Origin: DASYUM01 sp036001225
Lineage (GTDB): Bacteria > Methylomirabilota > Methylomirabilia > Rokubacteriales > DASRDR01
NCBI GenBank assembly: GCA_036001225.1
Contig: DASYUM010000330.1
Span: forward strand, 1 to 19,814
Direction: 5' to 3'
Length of the DNA stretch: 19,814 bases
Position 1 is the first letter of the stretch, and every line of letters starts with the position of its first letter. The notes under the pieces are model-generated. The model was not told the origin of the DNA, ran no database searches, and saw nothing but the letters and a program-made list of their open reading frames with translations. The position numbers and the translations under genes were made by a program. Positions 7,338 to 15,320 of this stretch are shown here, one piece after another.

Positions 7338-7544
7338 TCAGGCCGCCGCCCGCAGATCCTGAACGAAGACCTCCTCGCGGAAGTACGGCCGCTTTATGTC
7401 GATCCCGTGCTCGCGCAGGTACTCTTCCAGCCCGTCCCGGCTCCACAGGTCCGGCCGGGCCAAGAAGATGGACTCGGGGATGCGGACCTGTCGCCGGCCC
7501 CCGTCCTGGGCGTACACCTCGTCGTGCTGATTTGGCATGGTCAT
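7338..7544 (-). CDS. hypothetical protein (68 aa)
   Basis: ATG 7544 has a GGAGGAAG about 5 nt upstream; a second in-frame ATG lies two codons later. The product is hydrophilic with no membrane segment or signal peptide. The middle (IPESIFLARPDLW, DGLEEYLREHGIDI) looks like a folded alpha/beta mini-domain and the end is KRPYFREEVFVQDL. The composition differs from shadow frames, which supports a real gene. No family is recognised. It is tail-to-tail with the barrel gene (3 nt between stop codons) and divergent from the penicillin-acylase-like gene, with about 110 nt between their starts. Confidence 0.65.
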   Translation of the reverse strand: MTMPNQHDEVYAQDGGRRQVRIPESIFLARPDLWSRDGLEEYLREHGIDIKRPYFREEVFVQDLRAAA

Positions 7545-7573
7545 GGAAACTTCCTCCGCGCCGCCGAGGGGCG

Positions 7574-7601
7574 TTGACGATGGATGCGACGCTGCTAGGC
7601 T
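7574..7601 (+). promoter_or_regulatory. candidate sigma-70-type promoter of the acylase gene
   Basis: TTGACG (7574-7579) is followed after 16 nt by TAGGCT (7596-7601), the latter within CTGCTAGGCTG. The -35 is good, the -10 weak. A near-identical CTGCTAGACTG occurs at 9987-9997, 32 nt before the ATG of the peptide-binding protein, which suggests that this form of the -10 is used by this organism. Confidence 0.4.
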
Positions 7602-7653
7602 GCTGTAGCAACGCCCGTGCCGGTCGCCGGGCGGAGACAGAGGGAGACGAGCC

Positions 7654-9981
7654 ATGGGGTCGCTGAGTTCGGAGCAGCTCAGGCAGTCCGTCCCCGACCC
7701 CGGCGGCGTCGTCCGCCTCCCCGGCCTGGGCGGGCGCGTCGAGGTCTGGCGCGACCCGGACGGCGTCCCGCACGTCCGGGCCGGCGGCCCGCGCGACGCC
7801 TTCCTGGGCCAGGGTTTCGTCCACGCCCAGGACCGGCTCTGGCACATGGAGTACGACCGGCGCCGCGCCTACGGCCGGTGGGCCGAGTACGCGGGGCCGG
7901 ACGGGCTGGCCGAGGACCGCCAGCTCCGCTGCTTCCGGCTGGGCGCGAGTGCCCGCGCCGACTACGCGGCGGTGAACACGGAGACGCGCGAGATGCTGGA
8001 CGCCTTCGCCGCCGGCGTCAACGCGTTCATCCGGAGCGCAGCCGGGCCGCCCATCGAGTTCCAACTCCTCGGAGGCCGCCCCGAGCCCTGGGAGCCCTGG
8101 GACAGCCTGGTCGTCTTCAAGGTCCGCCACGTCCTCATGGGCACCTGGCAGACGAAGGCTTGGCGGGCGCGGCTGCTCCGGCACCTCGGCGCCGTCCGGA
8201 CCGCCTACCTGTGCCCCGGCACCCAGCCGAACCCCATGCTGATCGTCCCGCCGGGCCGCGAGTATCGGGGGCCGGTCCTCGACGGGCTCAAGGAGCTGAC
8301 CGAGGGCGAGGCCGCGCTCGCGCATCTGACCGCATGGGAGAGCGGCAGCAACAACTGGGCGGTGGCGGGCGCCCGCACGGCGTCCGGCCGACCGCTGGTG
8401 GCCGGCGATCCCCATCGCCCGCTGGACGTGCCCAACGTCTACTATCAGAATCACCTCGCCTGTCCGGAGTTCGACGCGATCGGGCTGTCGTTTCCCGGGG
8501 TGCCCGGCTTCCCGCACTTCGGCCACAACCGGGCCGTCGCCTGGTGCGTGACCCACACCGCCGCCGACTACCAGGACCTCTACGTCGAGCGCTTCGATCC
8601 GTCCCGGCCGGCCCGCTACGCCGTGGCCGGCGGCTGGCGCGAGGCCGAGGTCTCCCGGGAGGTGATCCGCGTGCGCGGCGGCGATCCCGAGGAGCTGGAG
8701 GTCACCACCACTCACCACGGGCCGATCGTCCTCGGCGAGCCCCCGAGCGGCTACGGGCTCGCCTTCCGGTACACGGCGACGGCCGAGCCCAACCGGACCT
8801 TCGAGGCGATCCGGCCGATGCTGCGCGCCACCTCGGCGGCGGACCTCGAGGCGGCGATGCGCGCGTGGGTGGATCCGGTCAACAACCTGGTCTTCGCCGA
8901 CGTCCACGGGGCGATCGGTTACCGGACACGGGGACAGGTACCGATCCGCTCGATGGCCAACGCCTGGCTGCCGGTGCCCGGATGGGACGGCGCCCACGAG
9001 TGGCAGGGAGCCATTCCCTTCGAGGAGCTGCCGGTGGTGCGCGACCCCGCCACCGGCTTCGTGGCGACGGCCAACAGCCGCGTGGCCGGCGCGGACTACC
9101 CGTACTACATCGGGCTGGATTACGCGGCCGACTTCCGGACCCGGCGCCTGGTCGAGCGGCTGGCCGGGCTGCAGGGCGCGACGGTGGCGGACATGGCCGC
9201 GATCCACGCCGATCGGGTCTCGCTCGCAGCTCGCGAGCTCGTGCCGATCCTGGCTCGCGTCCCCGTCGGCGAGGGACTGGTCCGGCGCGCGCTGGACCGG
9301 CTGCTGGCCTGGGACGGGGTCATGGACCGCGACAGCGTGGCGGCCACGATCTATGCCGCCGTCCGGGAGCGGCTCCTCCGCGACCTCATGACGCCGTGGC
9401 TCGGTCCCCTCGCCGAGGAGGCGTTCGCGGGCGCGCCCCGGGGCGCGGTCGCTCACATGGTCCGCTTCCGCGCCCGGCTCACCGAGCTGATCCGTCGCGA
9501 CGACCGGACGCTGTTGCCGGCGGGGGCCGACTGGCCGGCGGCGCTCGCCCGCGCGCTGGCCGGCGCGGTCGGCGACCTCGCCGCGACGCTCGGGCCCGAC
9601 CCCGCCGCCTGGACGTGGGGCCGCGTCCACGTCACCCGGCCGCGCCACCCGCTCTCCACCGTGTTCCCGGAAGCGGCCCCCGCGCTCGACCCGCCTTCGG
9701 TCGCGGTCGGCGGCGACGGCGACACCGTGCAGAACGCCGGGTTCATCGCCGCCGCCGGCTTCGGCGTCACCGTCACGTCGGTCGCGCGCTACGTGTTCGA
9801 CCTCGCCGACTGGGAGCGGAGCGCGTGGGTGACGCCGCTCGGGGTCTCCGGTCACCCCGGGAGCCCGCACTACGCCGACCAGGTGACCCCGTGGAGCGCG
9901 GGGCACCTTTTGCCCATGCGCTACGACTGGGGGCGCATCCGCGCCGAGGCTGCGGCGCACCAGCGCCTGGAGCCGGCCTGA
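7654..9981 (+). CDS. penicillin acylase family Ntn hydrolase (775 aa)
   Basis: The product has the length and signature of a penicillin amidase/acylase precursor. The N-terminal part (GVPHVRA, GFVHAQDRLWHME at about 38-66) corresponds to the alpha chain. The autocleavage site and beta-chain nucleophile lie in ESGSNNW: Ser232 should become the new N-terminus after self-processing. GDPH (251-254) and VATANSR further on are typical beta-chain motifs; the latter fits the oxyanion-hole asparagine. The family hydrolyses amide bonds of acylated amines such as beta-lactams, acyl-homoserine lactones and related amides; the substrate here is unknown. There is no N-terminal signal peptide, whereas many characterised members are periplasmic, so a cytoplasmic location is likely. 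It is followed within 47 nt by a peptide-type ABC transporter, suggesting that imported amides or peptides are its substrates. Confidence 0.92.
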   Translation: MGSLSSEQLRQSVPDPGGVVRLPGLGGRVEVWRDPDGVPHVRAGGPRDAFLGQGFVHAQDRLWHMEYDRRRAYGRWAEYAGPDGLAEDRQLRCFRLGASARADYAAVNTETREMLDAFAAGVNAFIRSAAGPPIEFQLLGGRPEPWEPWDSLVVFKVRHVLMGTWQTKAWRARLLRHLGAVRTAYLCPGTQPNPMLIVPPGREYRGPVLDGLKELTEGEAALAHLTAWESGSNNWAVAGARTASGRPLVAGDPHRPLDVPNVYYQNHLACPEFDAIGLSFPGVPGFPHFGHNRAVAWCVTHTAADYQDLYVERFDPSRPARYAVAGGWREAEVSREVIRVRGGDPEELEVTTTHHGPIVLGEPPSGYGLAFRYTATAEPNRTFEAIRPMLRATSAADLEAAMRAWVDPVNNLVFADVHGAIGYRTRGQVPIRSMANAWLPVPGWDGAHEWQGAIPFEELPVVRDPATGFVATANSRVAGADYPYYIGLDYAADFRTRRLVERLAGLQGATVADMAAIHADRVSLAARELVPILARVPVGEGLVRRALDRLLAWDGVMDRDSVAATIYAAVRERLLRDLMTPWLGPLAEEAFAGAPRGAVAHMVRFRARLTELIRRDDRTLLPAGADWPAALARALAGAVGDLAATLGPDPAAWTWGRVHVTRPRHPLSTVFPEAAPALDPPSVAVGGDGDTVQNAGFIAAAGFGVTVTSVARYVFDLADWERSAWVTPLGVSGHPGSPHYADQVTPWSAGHLLPMRYDWGRIRAEAAAHQRLEPA

Positions 9982-9986
9982 CGAAC

Positions 9987-9997
9987 CTGCTAGACTG
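9987..9997 (+). promoter_or_regulatory. candidate -10 element upstream of the peptide-binding protein
   Basis: CTGCTAGACTG sits 32 nt before the ATG at 10029 and just after the acylase stop. It differs by one base from CTGCTAGGCTG at 7592-7602 in front of the acylase. It contains an extended TGN before TAGACT. No convincing -35 is seen. Confidence 0.3.
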
Positions 9998-10028
9998 CCG
10001 GCACCCGCCGAGAGAAGGAGGAGCGACG

Positions 10029-11600
10029 ATGAGCGGGATCTCCCGTCGTGATCTGCTCAGGGGCGGCGCCGCGCTCGGCGTCGGCCAGGCCGCGCTGGCC
10101 GCCTTCACGCCCCGCCGGGCGCCGGCCCAGACGGCGAAGGCCCCGAAGCCGGGCGGGACGTCGGTGTGGGCCGCCGAGACCGACCCCGTCCATCTGAACC
10201 CGGTCACCAACTCGAACTTCTCCTCGACCCAGGGCTTCGAGCACTGCTACGAGAGCCTGACCGCCTTCGACTCGAGCCTGAACATCGTCCCCGCCCTCGC
10301 CGAGCGCTGGGAGATCCCCAACCCGATGACCTACATCTTCCACCTCCGCCGGGGCGTGAGATTCCACGACGGGAGCGAGTTCACGGCCGAGGACGTCAAG
10401 TACACCTTCGACATCGTCCTCGACCCCAAGGGCCCGGCGGTCTGGCGCGGCAACTTCGACCAGGCGGACAAGGTCGAGGTGGTGGACAAGCAAACGGTCC
10501 GCTTCACCACCAAGGCGCCGTTTCCGCCGCTGCTCGGGGCGCTGGCGATCCTCCGCAGCTCGGCCATCATCCCGAAGGGCGCGCTGGACCGGCTGAAGCT
10601 GGAAACCCAGCTGATCGGGACCGGACCGTTCAAGCTGGTCGAGTACGTGTCGAAGAGCCACGTCAAGCTCCGCAAGAACCCCGACTACTGGGGCAAGCCA
10701 CTGCCCTACCTCGACGAGGTCACCTTCCGCGTCCTCGAAGAGGAGGACGCCCGGGTGGCCGGCCTCCGGGGCGGCTCGCTCGACTACGCCTTCCTGACGC
10801 CCGAAGGCGTCCAGCGCCTCCGCAGCGAGAAGAACATCGTCATCACCAGCCGGCCACGGACCTATCTCTACGCGTTCGTGATCAACCGCCAGCGGAAGCC
10901 GTGGAGCGACGCCCGGGTCCGGCAGGCCCTCAGCCTGGCCACCGACCGCAAGGAGATCATCGAGAAGGTCTTCTCGGGCGGGGCCACCATGGCCGGCCCC
11001 ATCCCCTACGGCTTCGGCGACTGGTACCTCGGCGCCGAGGAGCTGCAGAGCAAGTGGTTCAAGCCCGACCCGGCCCGGGCCCGTCAGCTCCTCCGCGAGG
11101 CCGGCGTCCCCGAGGGGAAGGAGATCGACTTCCTGGTCACGCCCTTCAACCAGAACTTCCCCGGCCTCGCCGTCGTCTTCGCCGAGCAGATGAAGCGGAT
11201 CGGCCTCGCCGTCAAGATCCGTCAGGTCGAGCAGGGCGTCTTCATCAAGGAAGTGGCGCCGCCCACCTTCAACTACGACATCCAGGCCAACGCCTACACG
11301 GCCCGCCACGACCCCGACGGCTACGTCTACAACGGCCTCTACTCCAAGACGCCCAACGCCGCCGGCTACCACAACCCCGCCCTGGACGAGTTGCTGGTCA
11401 AGGCGCGCACGACCATCGACGTCGGCCAGCGCAAGACCCTCTACCGCGAGATCCAGCGGACTCTGCTCGACGACGCGCCCAACATCTGGATCGGCAACGA
11501 CAACGTGACCGAGGGCCTCCAGGGCTACGTGAAGGGGTATACGCAGAGCGCCTACACCTACCGGGCGTGGGGGCTCAAGCACGCCTGGCTCGACAAGTAG
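10029..11600 (+). CDS. ABC transporter substrate-binding protein, oligopeptide/dipeptide type (SBP_bac_5), 523 aa
   Basis: ATG 10029 follows GAAGGAGGAG. The N-terminus has a twin-arginine signal (SRRDLLRG, hydrophobic core, then APAQT), so export is probably by Tat. The mature part has the type II/cluster C binding-protein layout: WAAETDPVHLNPV near the start, then PALAERWEIPNPMTYIFHLRRGVRFHDG and FTAEDVKYTFD, and later GTGPFKLVEY, WSDARVRQALSLATDR and the C-terminal YREIQRTLLDDAPNIWI. Length is normal for DppA/OppA-like proteins. The ligand cannot be read from sequence: this family binds peptides, nickel, opines, sugars and others. The permease genes follow after a 196-nt gap that carries a dispersed repeat. 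Confidence 0.95.
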   Translation: MSGISRRDLLRGGAALGVGQAALAAFTPRRAPAQTAKAPKPGGTSVWAAETDPVHLNPVTNSNFSSTQGFEHCYESLTAFDSSLNIVPALAERWEIPNPMTYIFHLRRGVRFHDGSEFTAEDVKYTFDIVLDPKGPAVWRGNFDQADKVEVVDKQTVRFTTKAPFPPLLGALAILRSSAIIPKGALDRLKLETQLIGTGPFKLVEYVSKSHVKLRKNPDYWGKPLPYLDEVTFRVLEEEDARVAGLRGGSLDYAFLTPEGVQRLRSEKNIVITSRPRTYLYAFVINRQRKPWSDARVRQALSLATDRKEIIEKVFSGGATMAGPIPYGFGDWYLGAEELQSKWFKPDPARARQLLREAGVPEGKEIDFLVTPFNQNFPGLAVVFAEQMKRIGLAVKIRQVEQGVFIKEVAPPTFNYDIQANAYTARHDPDGYVYNGLYSKTPNAAGYHNPALDELLVKARTTIDVGQRKTLYREIQRTLLDDAPNIWIGNDNVTEGLQGYVKGYTQSAYTYRAWGLKHAWLDK

Positions 11601-11688
11601 TAGCCTCGACGCCAGACCCGCTCCGAGGCCGAGTAGCGAGCGCAGCGAGGAGGCAGGGAGGAGGCGCGCCGAGGCGTATGCCGCGTAC

Positions 11689-11731
11689 GCGCGCCGCAGG
11701 ACGTCGGGGGGCTGGGGGCGCGACGAGGCGC
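11689..11731 (+). repeat. dispersed ~44-bp element, copy 1
   Basis: The stretch GCGCGCCGCAGGACGTCG...GGCGCGACGAGGCGC is nearly identical (about two differences by eye) to the reverse complement of 15163-15206. It lies in the 196-nt spacer between the binding-protein and permease genes. The rest of that spacer (11601-11796) is purine-rich, GC-rich DNA with GCGAGCGCAGCGAG and recurring GGCGCGCC motifs. I see no gene in it. Confidence 0.7.
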
Positions 11732-11796
11732 GCCACCTGAAGTTGAGGCGCGCCGACGACCGAGGACGAAGCTAGGCGACGCGAATCGGCCTCGGA

Positions 11797-12747
11797 ATGG
11801 CCACCTACGTGCTCCGCCGGCTGATCCTGCTCGCGCCCACTCTCCTCGGTATTTCCCTGCTCGTCTTCCTCCTCATGCGCTTCCTGCCCGGCGACGTCGT
11901 CCAGGTCATGCTCGGCACCGAGGCTCAGCTCGGCCCCGAGCAGCGTGAGACGCTCTACCGGCTGTTCGGCCTGGACGCGCCCCTCCACGTCCAGTACCTC
12001 CGCTGGCTGGGCGATCTCCTTCGGGGCGACCTCGGCGTCTCTCTCCGCACCGCCGAGCCGGTGACGCGCGTCATCGCCCGCCGGCTGCCGATCACCGTCG
12101 AGTTGGCAGTCCTGGCCGCGGCCCTGTCCTGGCTCATCGCGGTGCCCCTGGGGACGCTGGCCGCGGTGCGCCGCCACGGCGTCCTCGACTTCCTCGCCCA
12201 CCTCCTCGGCCTGGTCGGCCTGTCGGTCCCCAACTTCTGGCTGGCGACGATGCTCCTCCTCACGACCTCGCTCTATCTCCGCTGGCAGCCGGCCGGGGAG
12301 TGGCTCGCCCTCTGGGAGAGTCCCCGGGTCAACCTCGAGCACATGGTGCTGCCCGTCCTCTCACTGAGCGCGGCGCTGGTCGCGGTCGTCATGCGGATGA
12401 CCCGCTCGGCCATGCTGGAGGTCCTCGCCCAGGAGTACATCCGGACCGCCCGGGCCAAGGGCGTGGCCGAGAGCCGGGTGCTGGCGCGTCACGCCTTCAA
12501 GAACGCCGCCATTCCCGTCATCACGGTGATGGGGGTCCAGGTCGGCTACCTCCTGGGCGGCGCAGTCGTGATCGAGGTCATCTACGGGCTGCCGGGCGTG
12601 GGCTGGATGATCCTGAACGGCATCTACCAGCGCGACTACCCGCTCGTCCAGGGCGGGGTCCTGTTGGTGGGGGTCGCCTTCGTCCTGGTCAACCTCGTGG
12701 TGGACGTGGCCTACGCGTACCTCGATCCCCGAATCCGTTATGACTGA
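11797..12747 (+). CDS. ABC transporter permease, DppB/OppB type (316 aa)
   Basis: The start MATYVLRRLILLAPTLLGIS and the following FLPGD segment are characteristic of DppB-type permeases. About six membrane helices can be seen (near 9-29, 100-123, 135-158, 182-202, 244-268 and 286-306). The cytoplasmic EAA loop that docks on the ATPase reads EYIRTARAKG..ESRVLARHAFKNAAIPVIT (about 213-243). It would form the inner-membrane channel with the next gene. The ribosome site is weak. It overlaps the following permease by 8 nt, a sign of coupled translation. No ATPase of this transporter is in the window. Confidence 0.95.
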   Translation: MATYVLRRLILLAPTLLGISLLVFLLMRFLPGDVVQVMLGTEAQLGPEQRETLYRLFGLDAPLHVQYLRWLGDLLRGDLGVSLRTAEPVTRVIARRLPITVELAVLAAALSWLIAVPLGTLAAVRRHGVLDFLAHLLGLVGLSVPNFWLATMLLLTTSLYLRWQPAGEWLALWESPRVNLEHMVLPVLSLSAALVAVVMRMTRSAMLEVLAQEYIRTARAKGVAESRVLARHAFKNAAIPVITVMGVQVGYLLGGAVVIEVIYGLPGVGWMILNGIYQRDYPLVQGGVLLVGVAFVLVNLVVDVAYAYLDPRIRYD

Positions 12748-13594
12748 GCGGCTCGCTCCGGCTCTCCGTGCGGGCGGGCGCTTCCTTGGCCGGCGCCCGT
12801 TCGCGATGGTCGGCCTGGTGTTGGTCGTCGGCTTCATCGCGCTGGCCCTGGCCGCGCCGCTCTTGGCCCCGTTCGACCCCACCGCCCATCCCGGCAAACG
12901 GCTCTCGCCGCCCGGCGGCCGGCACCTCCTCGGCACCGACGAGTTCGGCCGCGACGTCTGGAGCCGGATCGCCTACGGCGCCCGGGTGTCGCTCGAGGTC
13001 GGTCTCGTGTCGGTCGGTCTGGCGCTGGTCCTCGGCGGCAGCCTGGGGCTGGTCTCCGGTTACTACCTGGGCCTGGTGGACCGGCTGACCGGGCGGCTGG
13101 TGGACGTCATGTTCGCGTTCCCGAGCGTCATTCTCATCATCGCCATCTCGGGCGTGGTGGGGCCGAGCCTCACCACGGCCATGCTGGCCATCGGCATCGT
13201 CTACTCGCCGATCTTCGCCCGCATCGTCCGGGCGCCGACCCTGGCCGTCATGCAGCAGCCCTACGTCGAGGGGGCCCGGGCGATCGGCGCCGGGCGCTGG
13301 CGGATCAAGGCGCGCCACGTCGTGCCCAACATCGCGGCGCCGGTGATCGTGCAGGCCACGGTGTCCTTCTCGACGGCGATCCTCAGCGAGGCCACGCTCT
13401 CCTTCCTCGGGCTGGGGACCCAGCCGCCCCACCCCTCGTGGGGCACGATGCTGAGCGCGGGGCGGCGCTACATGGAGCTGGCGCCCTGGGTCGCGGTCTA
13501 TCCGGGGTTGGCGATCGCGCTCACCGTGCTCGGTCTGAACCTGGTGGGGGACGCCCTCCGCGACGCCCTCGACCCGCGTCTCCGGCAGGTGTAA
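12740..13594 (+). CDS. ABC transporter permease, DppC/OppC type (284 aa)
   Basis: The protein has the DppC-type N-terminus (GRRPFAMVGLVLVVGFIALALAAPLLAPFDPTAHP), then LLGTDEFGRDVWSRIAYGARVSL, a hallmark of this subfamily. The EAA loop YVEGARAIGAGRWRIKARHVVPNIAAPVIV lies at about 174-203, and the C-terminal LVGDALRDALDPRLR is also typical. About five to six membrane helices are visible. It is translated from an ATG overlapping the last codons of the preceding permease and presumably forms a heterodimeric channel with it. The expected next genes, two DppD/DppF-type ATPases, are absent; an RraA-family gene follows instead. Confidence 0.95.
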   Translation: MTERLAPALRAGGRFLGRRPFAMVGLVLVVGFIALALAAPLLAPFDPTAHPGKRLSPPGGRHLLGTDEFGRDVWSRIAYGARVSLEVGLVSVGLALVLGGSLGLVSGYYLGLVDRLTGRLVDVMFAFPSVILIIAISGVVGPSLTTAMLAIGIVYSPIFARIVRAPTLAVMQQPYVEGARAIGAGRWRIKARHVVPNIAAPVIVQATVSFSTAILSEATLSFLGLGTQPPHPSWGTMLSAGRRYMELAPWVAVYPGLAIALTVLGLNLVGDALRDALDPRLRQV

Positions 13595-13597
13595 AAG

Positions 13598-13610
13598 GGT
13601 TCTGAGAACC
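13598..13610. promoter_or_regulatory. perfect palindrome GGTTCTGAGAACC, candidate operator
   Basis: Six-base arms around one central base (GGTTCT-G-AGAACC) occur 3 nt after the permease stop and 22 nt before the likely RraA-family start. Size and symmetry fit a dimeric repressor site. There is no T-tract, so an intrinsic terminator is less likely. Chance cannot be excluded. Confidence 0.35.
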
Positions 13611-13632
13611 GCCCACGCCGATGGAGGATCGC

Positions 13633-14259
13633 ATGGACGAGCGGTACACGGCCTTCACGAAGCTCTCCCCGACCACGGTGGCCGACGTGCTGACGCGCGA
13701 GTGGGTCATGGACGGGGGCATCCGTCCCCTCTGGCCCGGCATGCCGCGGGTGGCCGGCCCCGCCTACCCGGTCCGCTGCCCGCCCGGCGACAATCTGATG
13801 GTCCACGCGGCGATCTACCGGGCGGCGCCCGGCGCCGTCATCGTGGTGGAGGCCGGCGACACCGCGTTCGCGATCGCCGGCGGGAACGTCTGCCGGGTCG
13901 CCCAGAAGCGGGGCGTGGCGGCCTTCGTGGTGGACGGCGTGATCCGCGACGTGGCCGAGGCGCGGGAGAACCAGTTTCCGGTGTTCGCGCGCGGGGTGAG
14001 CCCGATTCCGGGAACGAAGGACGCGGTCGGGATTCTCAACGGACCCATCCGCTGCGGTGGCGTCGCCGTGGGCCCGGGGGACATCGTGGTCGCCGACGAG
14101 GAAGGCATCGTGGTCGTCCCCGCCGATCGGGCCGAGGCCGTGTTGCGGGCGGCCACGGCCAAGGCGGCCCGCGACGCGGCGGAGACCCTGGAGGCGTGGG
14201 AGGCCGCCCATCACGCCCGCATCGAAGCCATCCTCAAGCAGAAAGGGTTCCCGGGGTGA
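13633..14259 (+). CDS. RraA family protein (putative 4-carboxy-4-hydroxy-2-oxoadipate/HMG aldolase-like), 208 aa
   Basis: Two in-frame ATGs exist. ATG 13633 is preferred because GGAGGA sits 5 nt before it, whereas the ATG at 13621 overlaps that ribosome site and has none itself. The fold markers of the RraA/aldolase family are present: TVADVL (15-20), PGDNLMVHAAIY (51-62), GGNVCRVAQKRGVAAFVVDGVIRDVAE (83-109, with the Arg105-Asp106 pair) and PGDIVVADEEGIVVVP (148-163). In the family this supports metal-dependent cleavage or decarboxylation of 2-oxo-dicarboxylic acids, or inhibition of RNase E by true RraA. In a catabolic neighbourhood outside gammaproteobacteria the enzymatic role is more likely. 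It follows the permease by 38 nt. Confidence 0.88.
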   Translation: MDERYTAFTKLSPTTVADVLTREWVMDGGIRPLWPGMPRVAGPAYPVRCPPGDNLMVHAAIYRAAPGAVIVVEAGDTAFAIAGGNVCRVAQKRGVAAFVVDGVIRDVAEARENQFPVFARGVSPIPGTKDAVGILNGPIRCGGVAVGPGDIVVADEEGIVVVPADRAEAVLRAATAKAARDAAETLEAWEAAHHARIEAILKQKGFPG

Positions 14260-14290
14260 CGGGCCGGGGGTTCGACGCGCTCGCGGGGCC

Positions 14291-15037
14291 GTGAAGATCG
14301 TGACGTGGAACGTCAACGGCATCCGGGCCCGCGAGGTCCAGGTGCGGGAGTGGATCGAGCGGGAGCGCCCGGATGTCCTCTGCCTCCAAGAGATCAAGGC
14401 GCCCATGGTCCAGGTGCCGGCGGCCCTCTGCGAGCTCGAGGGCTACTGGTGCTACTGGCACGCCGAGACGAGCTACTCCGGAGTCGGCCTTCACCTCCGT
14501 CAGGACGCCTTCCCCGACAAGCCGGTCTTCGGGCACCCCGCCTTCGATCACGAGAACCGGATGGTCACCGCCCAGGCCGGGAGCCTCGTCGTCGCCTCCA
14601 TCTACGTGCCGAACGGCGGCAAGGACTTCCCGGCCAAGATGCGCTTCCTCGCAGCCCTCGAGGAGTACGCGGCGGCCGGCCACGCCGCCGGGTGGGAACT
14701 GGTGCTGTGCGGCGACATGAACGTGACCCGGGCCGACATGGACGTCCATCCCAAGGAGCGGAAGCCGAACGCCATCGGGCAGCGGCCGGAGGAGCGCGAG
14801 CTGTTCGCCCGCCTCCTGGAGCGCGGGCTGGTGGACGTCGGGCGGACCCTCGACCCCGACAACGACCGGCTCTTCACCTGGTGGGCGCCCTGGCGGAACC
14901 TGCGCCAGCGGAACATCGGCTGGCGGCTCGACTATGTCCTGGCCAGCGAACCCCTCGCCGCCCGGGCCACTGCCTCCCTCGTCGCGGCCGATTTCGGGAC
15001 CAGCGACCACGCGCCGGTGGTCGCCCAGTTCCGGTGA
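14291..15037 (+). CDS. xth: exodeoxyribonuclease III
   Basis: Starting at GTG 14291 gives the canonical N-terminus MKIVTWNVNGIRA. The open frame extends upstream but only overlaps the preceding gene out of frame. All exonuclease/endonuclease/phosphatase-fold active-site elements are present: Asn7 and Asn9, Glu34 (LCLQEIKA), Tyr105, Asp142 and Asn144 (GDMNVTR), RLDYVLAS with Asp214, and Asp239-His240 (SDHAPV). Length is normal for bacterial ExoIII (248 aa). It acts as an AP endonuclease and 3' repair exonuclease in base excision repair. It begins 31 nt after the RraA-family gene with no strong ribosome site, so it may be translated by coupling or from a weak site. Confidence 0.95.
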   Translation: MKIVTWNVNGIRAREVQVREWIERERPDVLCLQEIKAPMVQVPAALCELEGYWCYWHAETSYSGVGLHLRQDAFPDKPVFGHPAFDHENRMVTAQAGSLVVASIYVPNGGKDFPAKMRFLAALEEYAAAGHAAGWELVLCGDMNVTRADMDVHPKERKPNAIGQRPEERELFARLLERGLVDVGRTLDPDNDRLFTWWAPWRNLRQRNIGWRLDYVLASEPLAARATASLVAADFGTSDHAPVVAQFR

Positions 15038-15120
15038 GCGCCGGCCGCCGGCGGCCCTCTCAGAGGCCGTCGGATTGACGGAGCTCCGCATGACGCCGAA
15101 CCGCCCCGCCCGGAAAGTTC

Positions 15121-15260
15121 CGCTCCGAGCGCGGGCTCTGCCCGCGCAATCTTTGGGTACGGGCGCCTCGTCGCGCCCCCCAGCCCCGCGACGTCCTGCG
15201 GCGCGCCCTTCTCCTGGGGAGGTCTCGGAGGGGTGCTCCGACACCCCTCCGATTGAGTAG
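15121..15260. repeat. double-hairpin repeat, unit 1
   Basis: Hairpin A is GCGCGGGC-TCT-GCCCGCGC (15129-15147, 8 bp). Hairpin B is TCGGAGGGGTG-loop-CACCCCTCCGA (15225-15252, 11 bp, 6-nt loop). Between them lies a ~58-nt insertion, absent from unit 2, that contains copy 2 of the dispersed element. The flanking words CCTGGGGAGG.CTCGGAGGGG and GAGCGC..GGCT.TGCC..GCGCAAT are shared with unit 2. Confidence 0.75.
15163..15206 (-). repeat. dispersed ~44-bp element, copy 2 (inverted relative to copy 1)
   Basis: Its reverse complement matches 11689-11731 with about one substitution and one inserted base. It is nested between hairpins A and B of repeat unit 1 and is missing at the equivalent place in unit 2. 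Confidence 0.7.
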
Positions 15261-15320
15261 CAGCCCGTCGGGTTAACAACGCGCGGCGCGCCGCCGAACC
15301 ACCAAGGGTCGGTGGTCCGC

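Noticed and set aside
7306..9960. 884-codon open frame on the minus strand opposite the acylase gene
   Set aside because: Its translation is Arg/Gly/Pro/His-rich with no family motif, and it exactly shadows the well-supported plus-strand acylase; this is usual in GC3-rich DNA.
7617..11600. 1327-codon plus-strand frame that would fuse a long N-terminal segment to the peptide-binding protein
   Set aside because: The first ~800 codons are a shifted frame of the acylase gene; the true start at 10029 has a strong ribosome site and a Tat signal.
13621..13632. Upstream ATG for the RraA-family gene
   Set aside because: It lacks its own ribosome site and overlaps the GGAGGA that serves the ATG at 13633.
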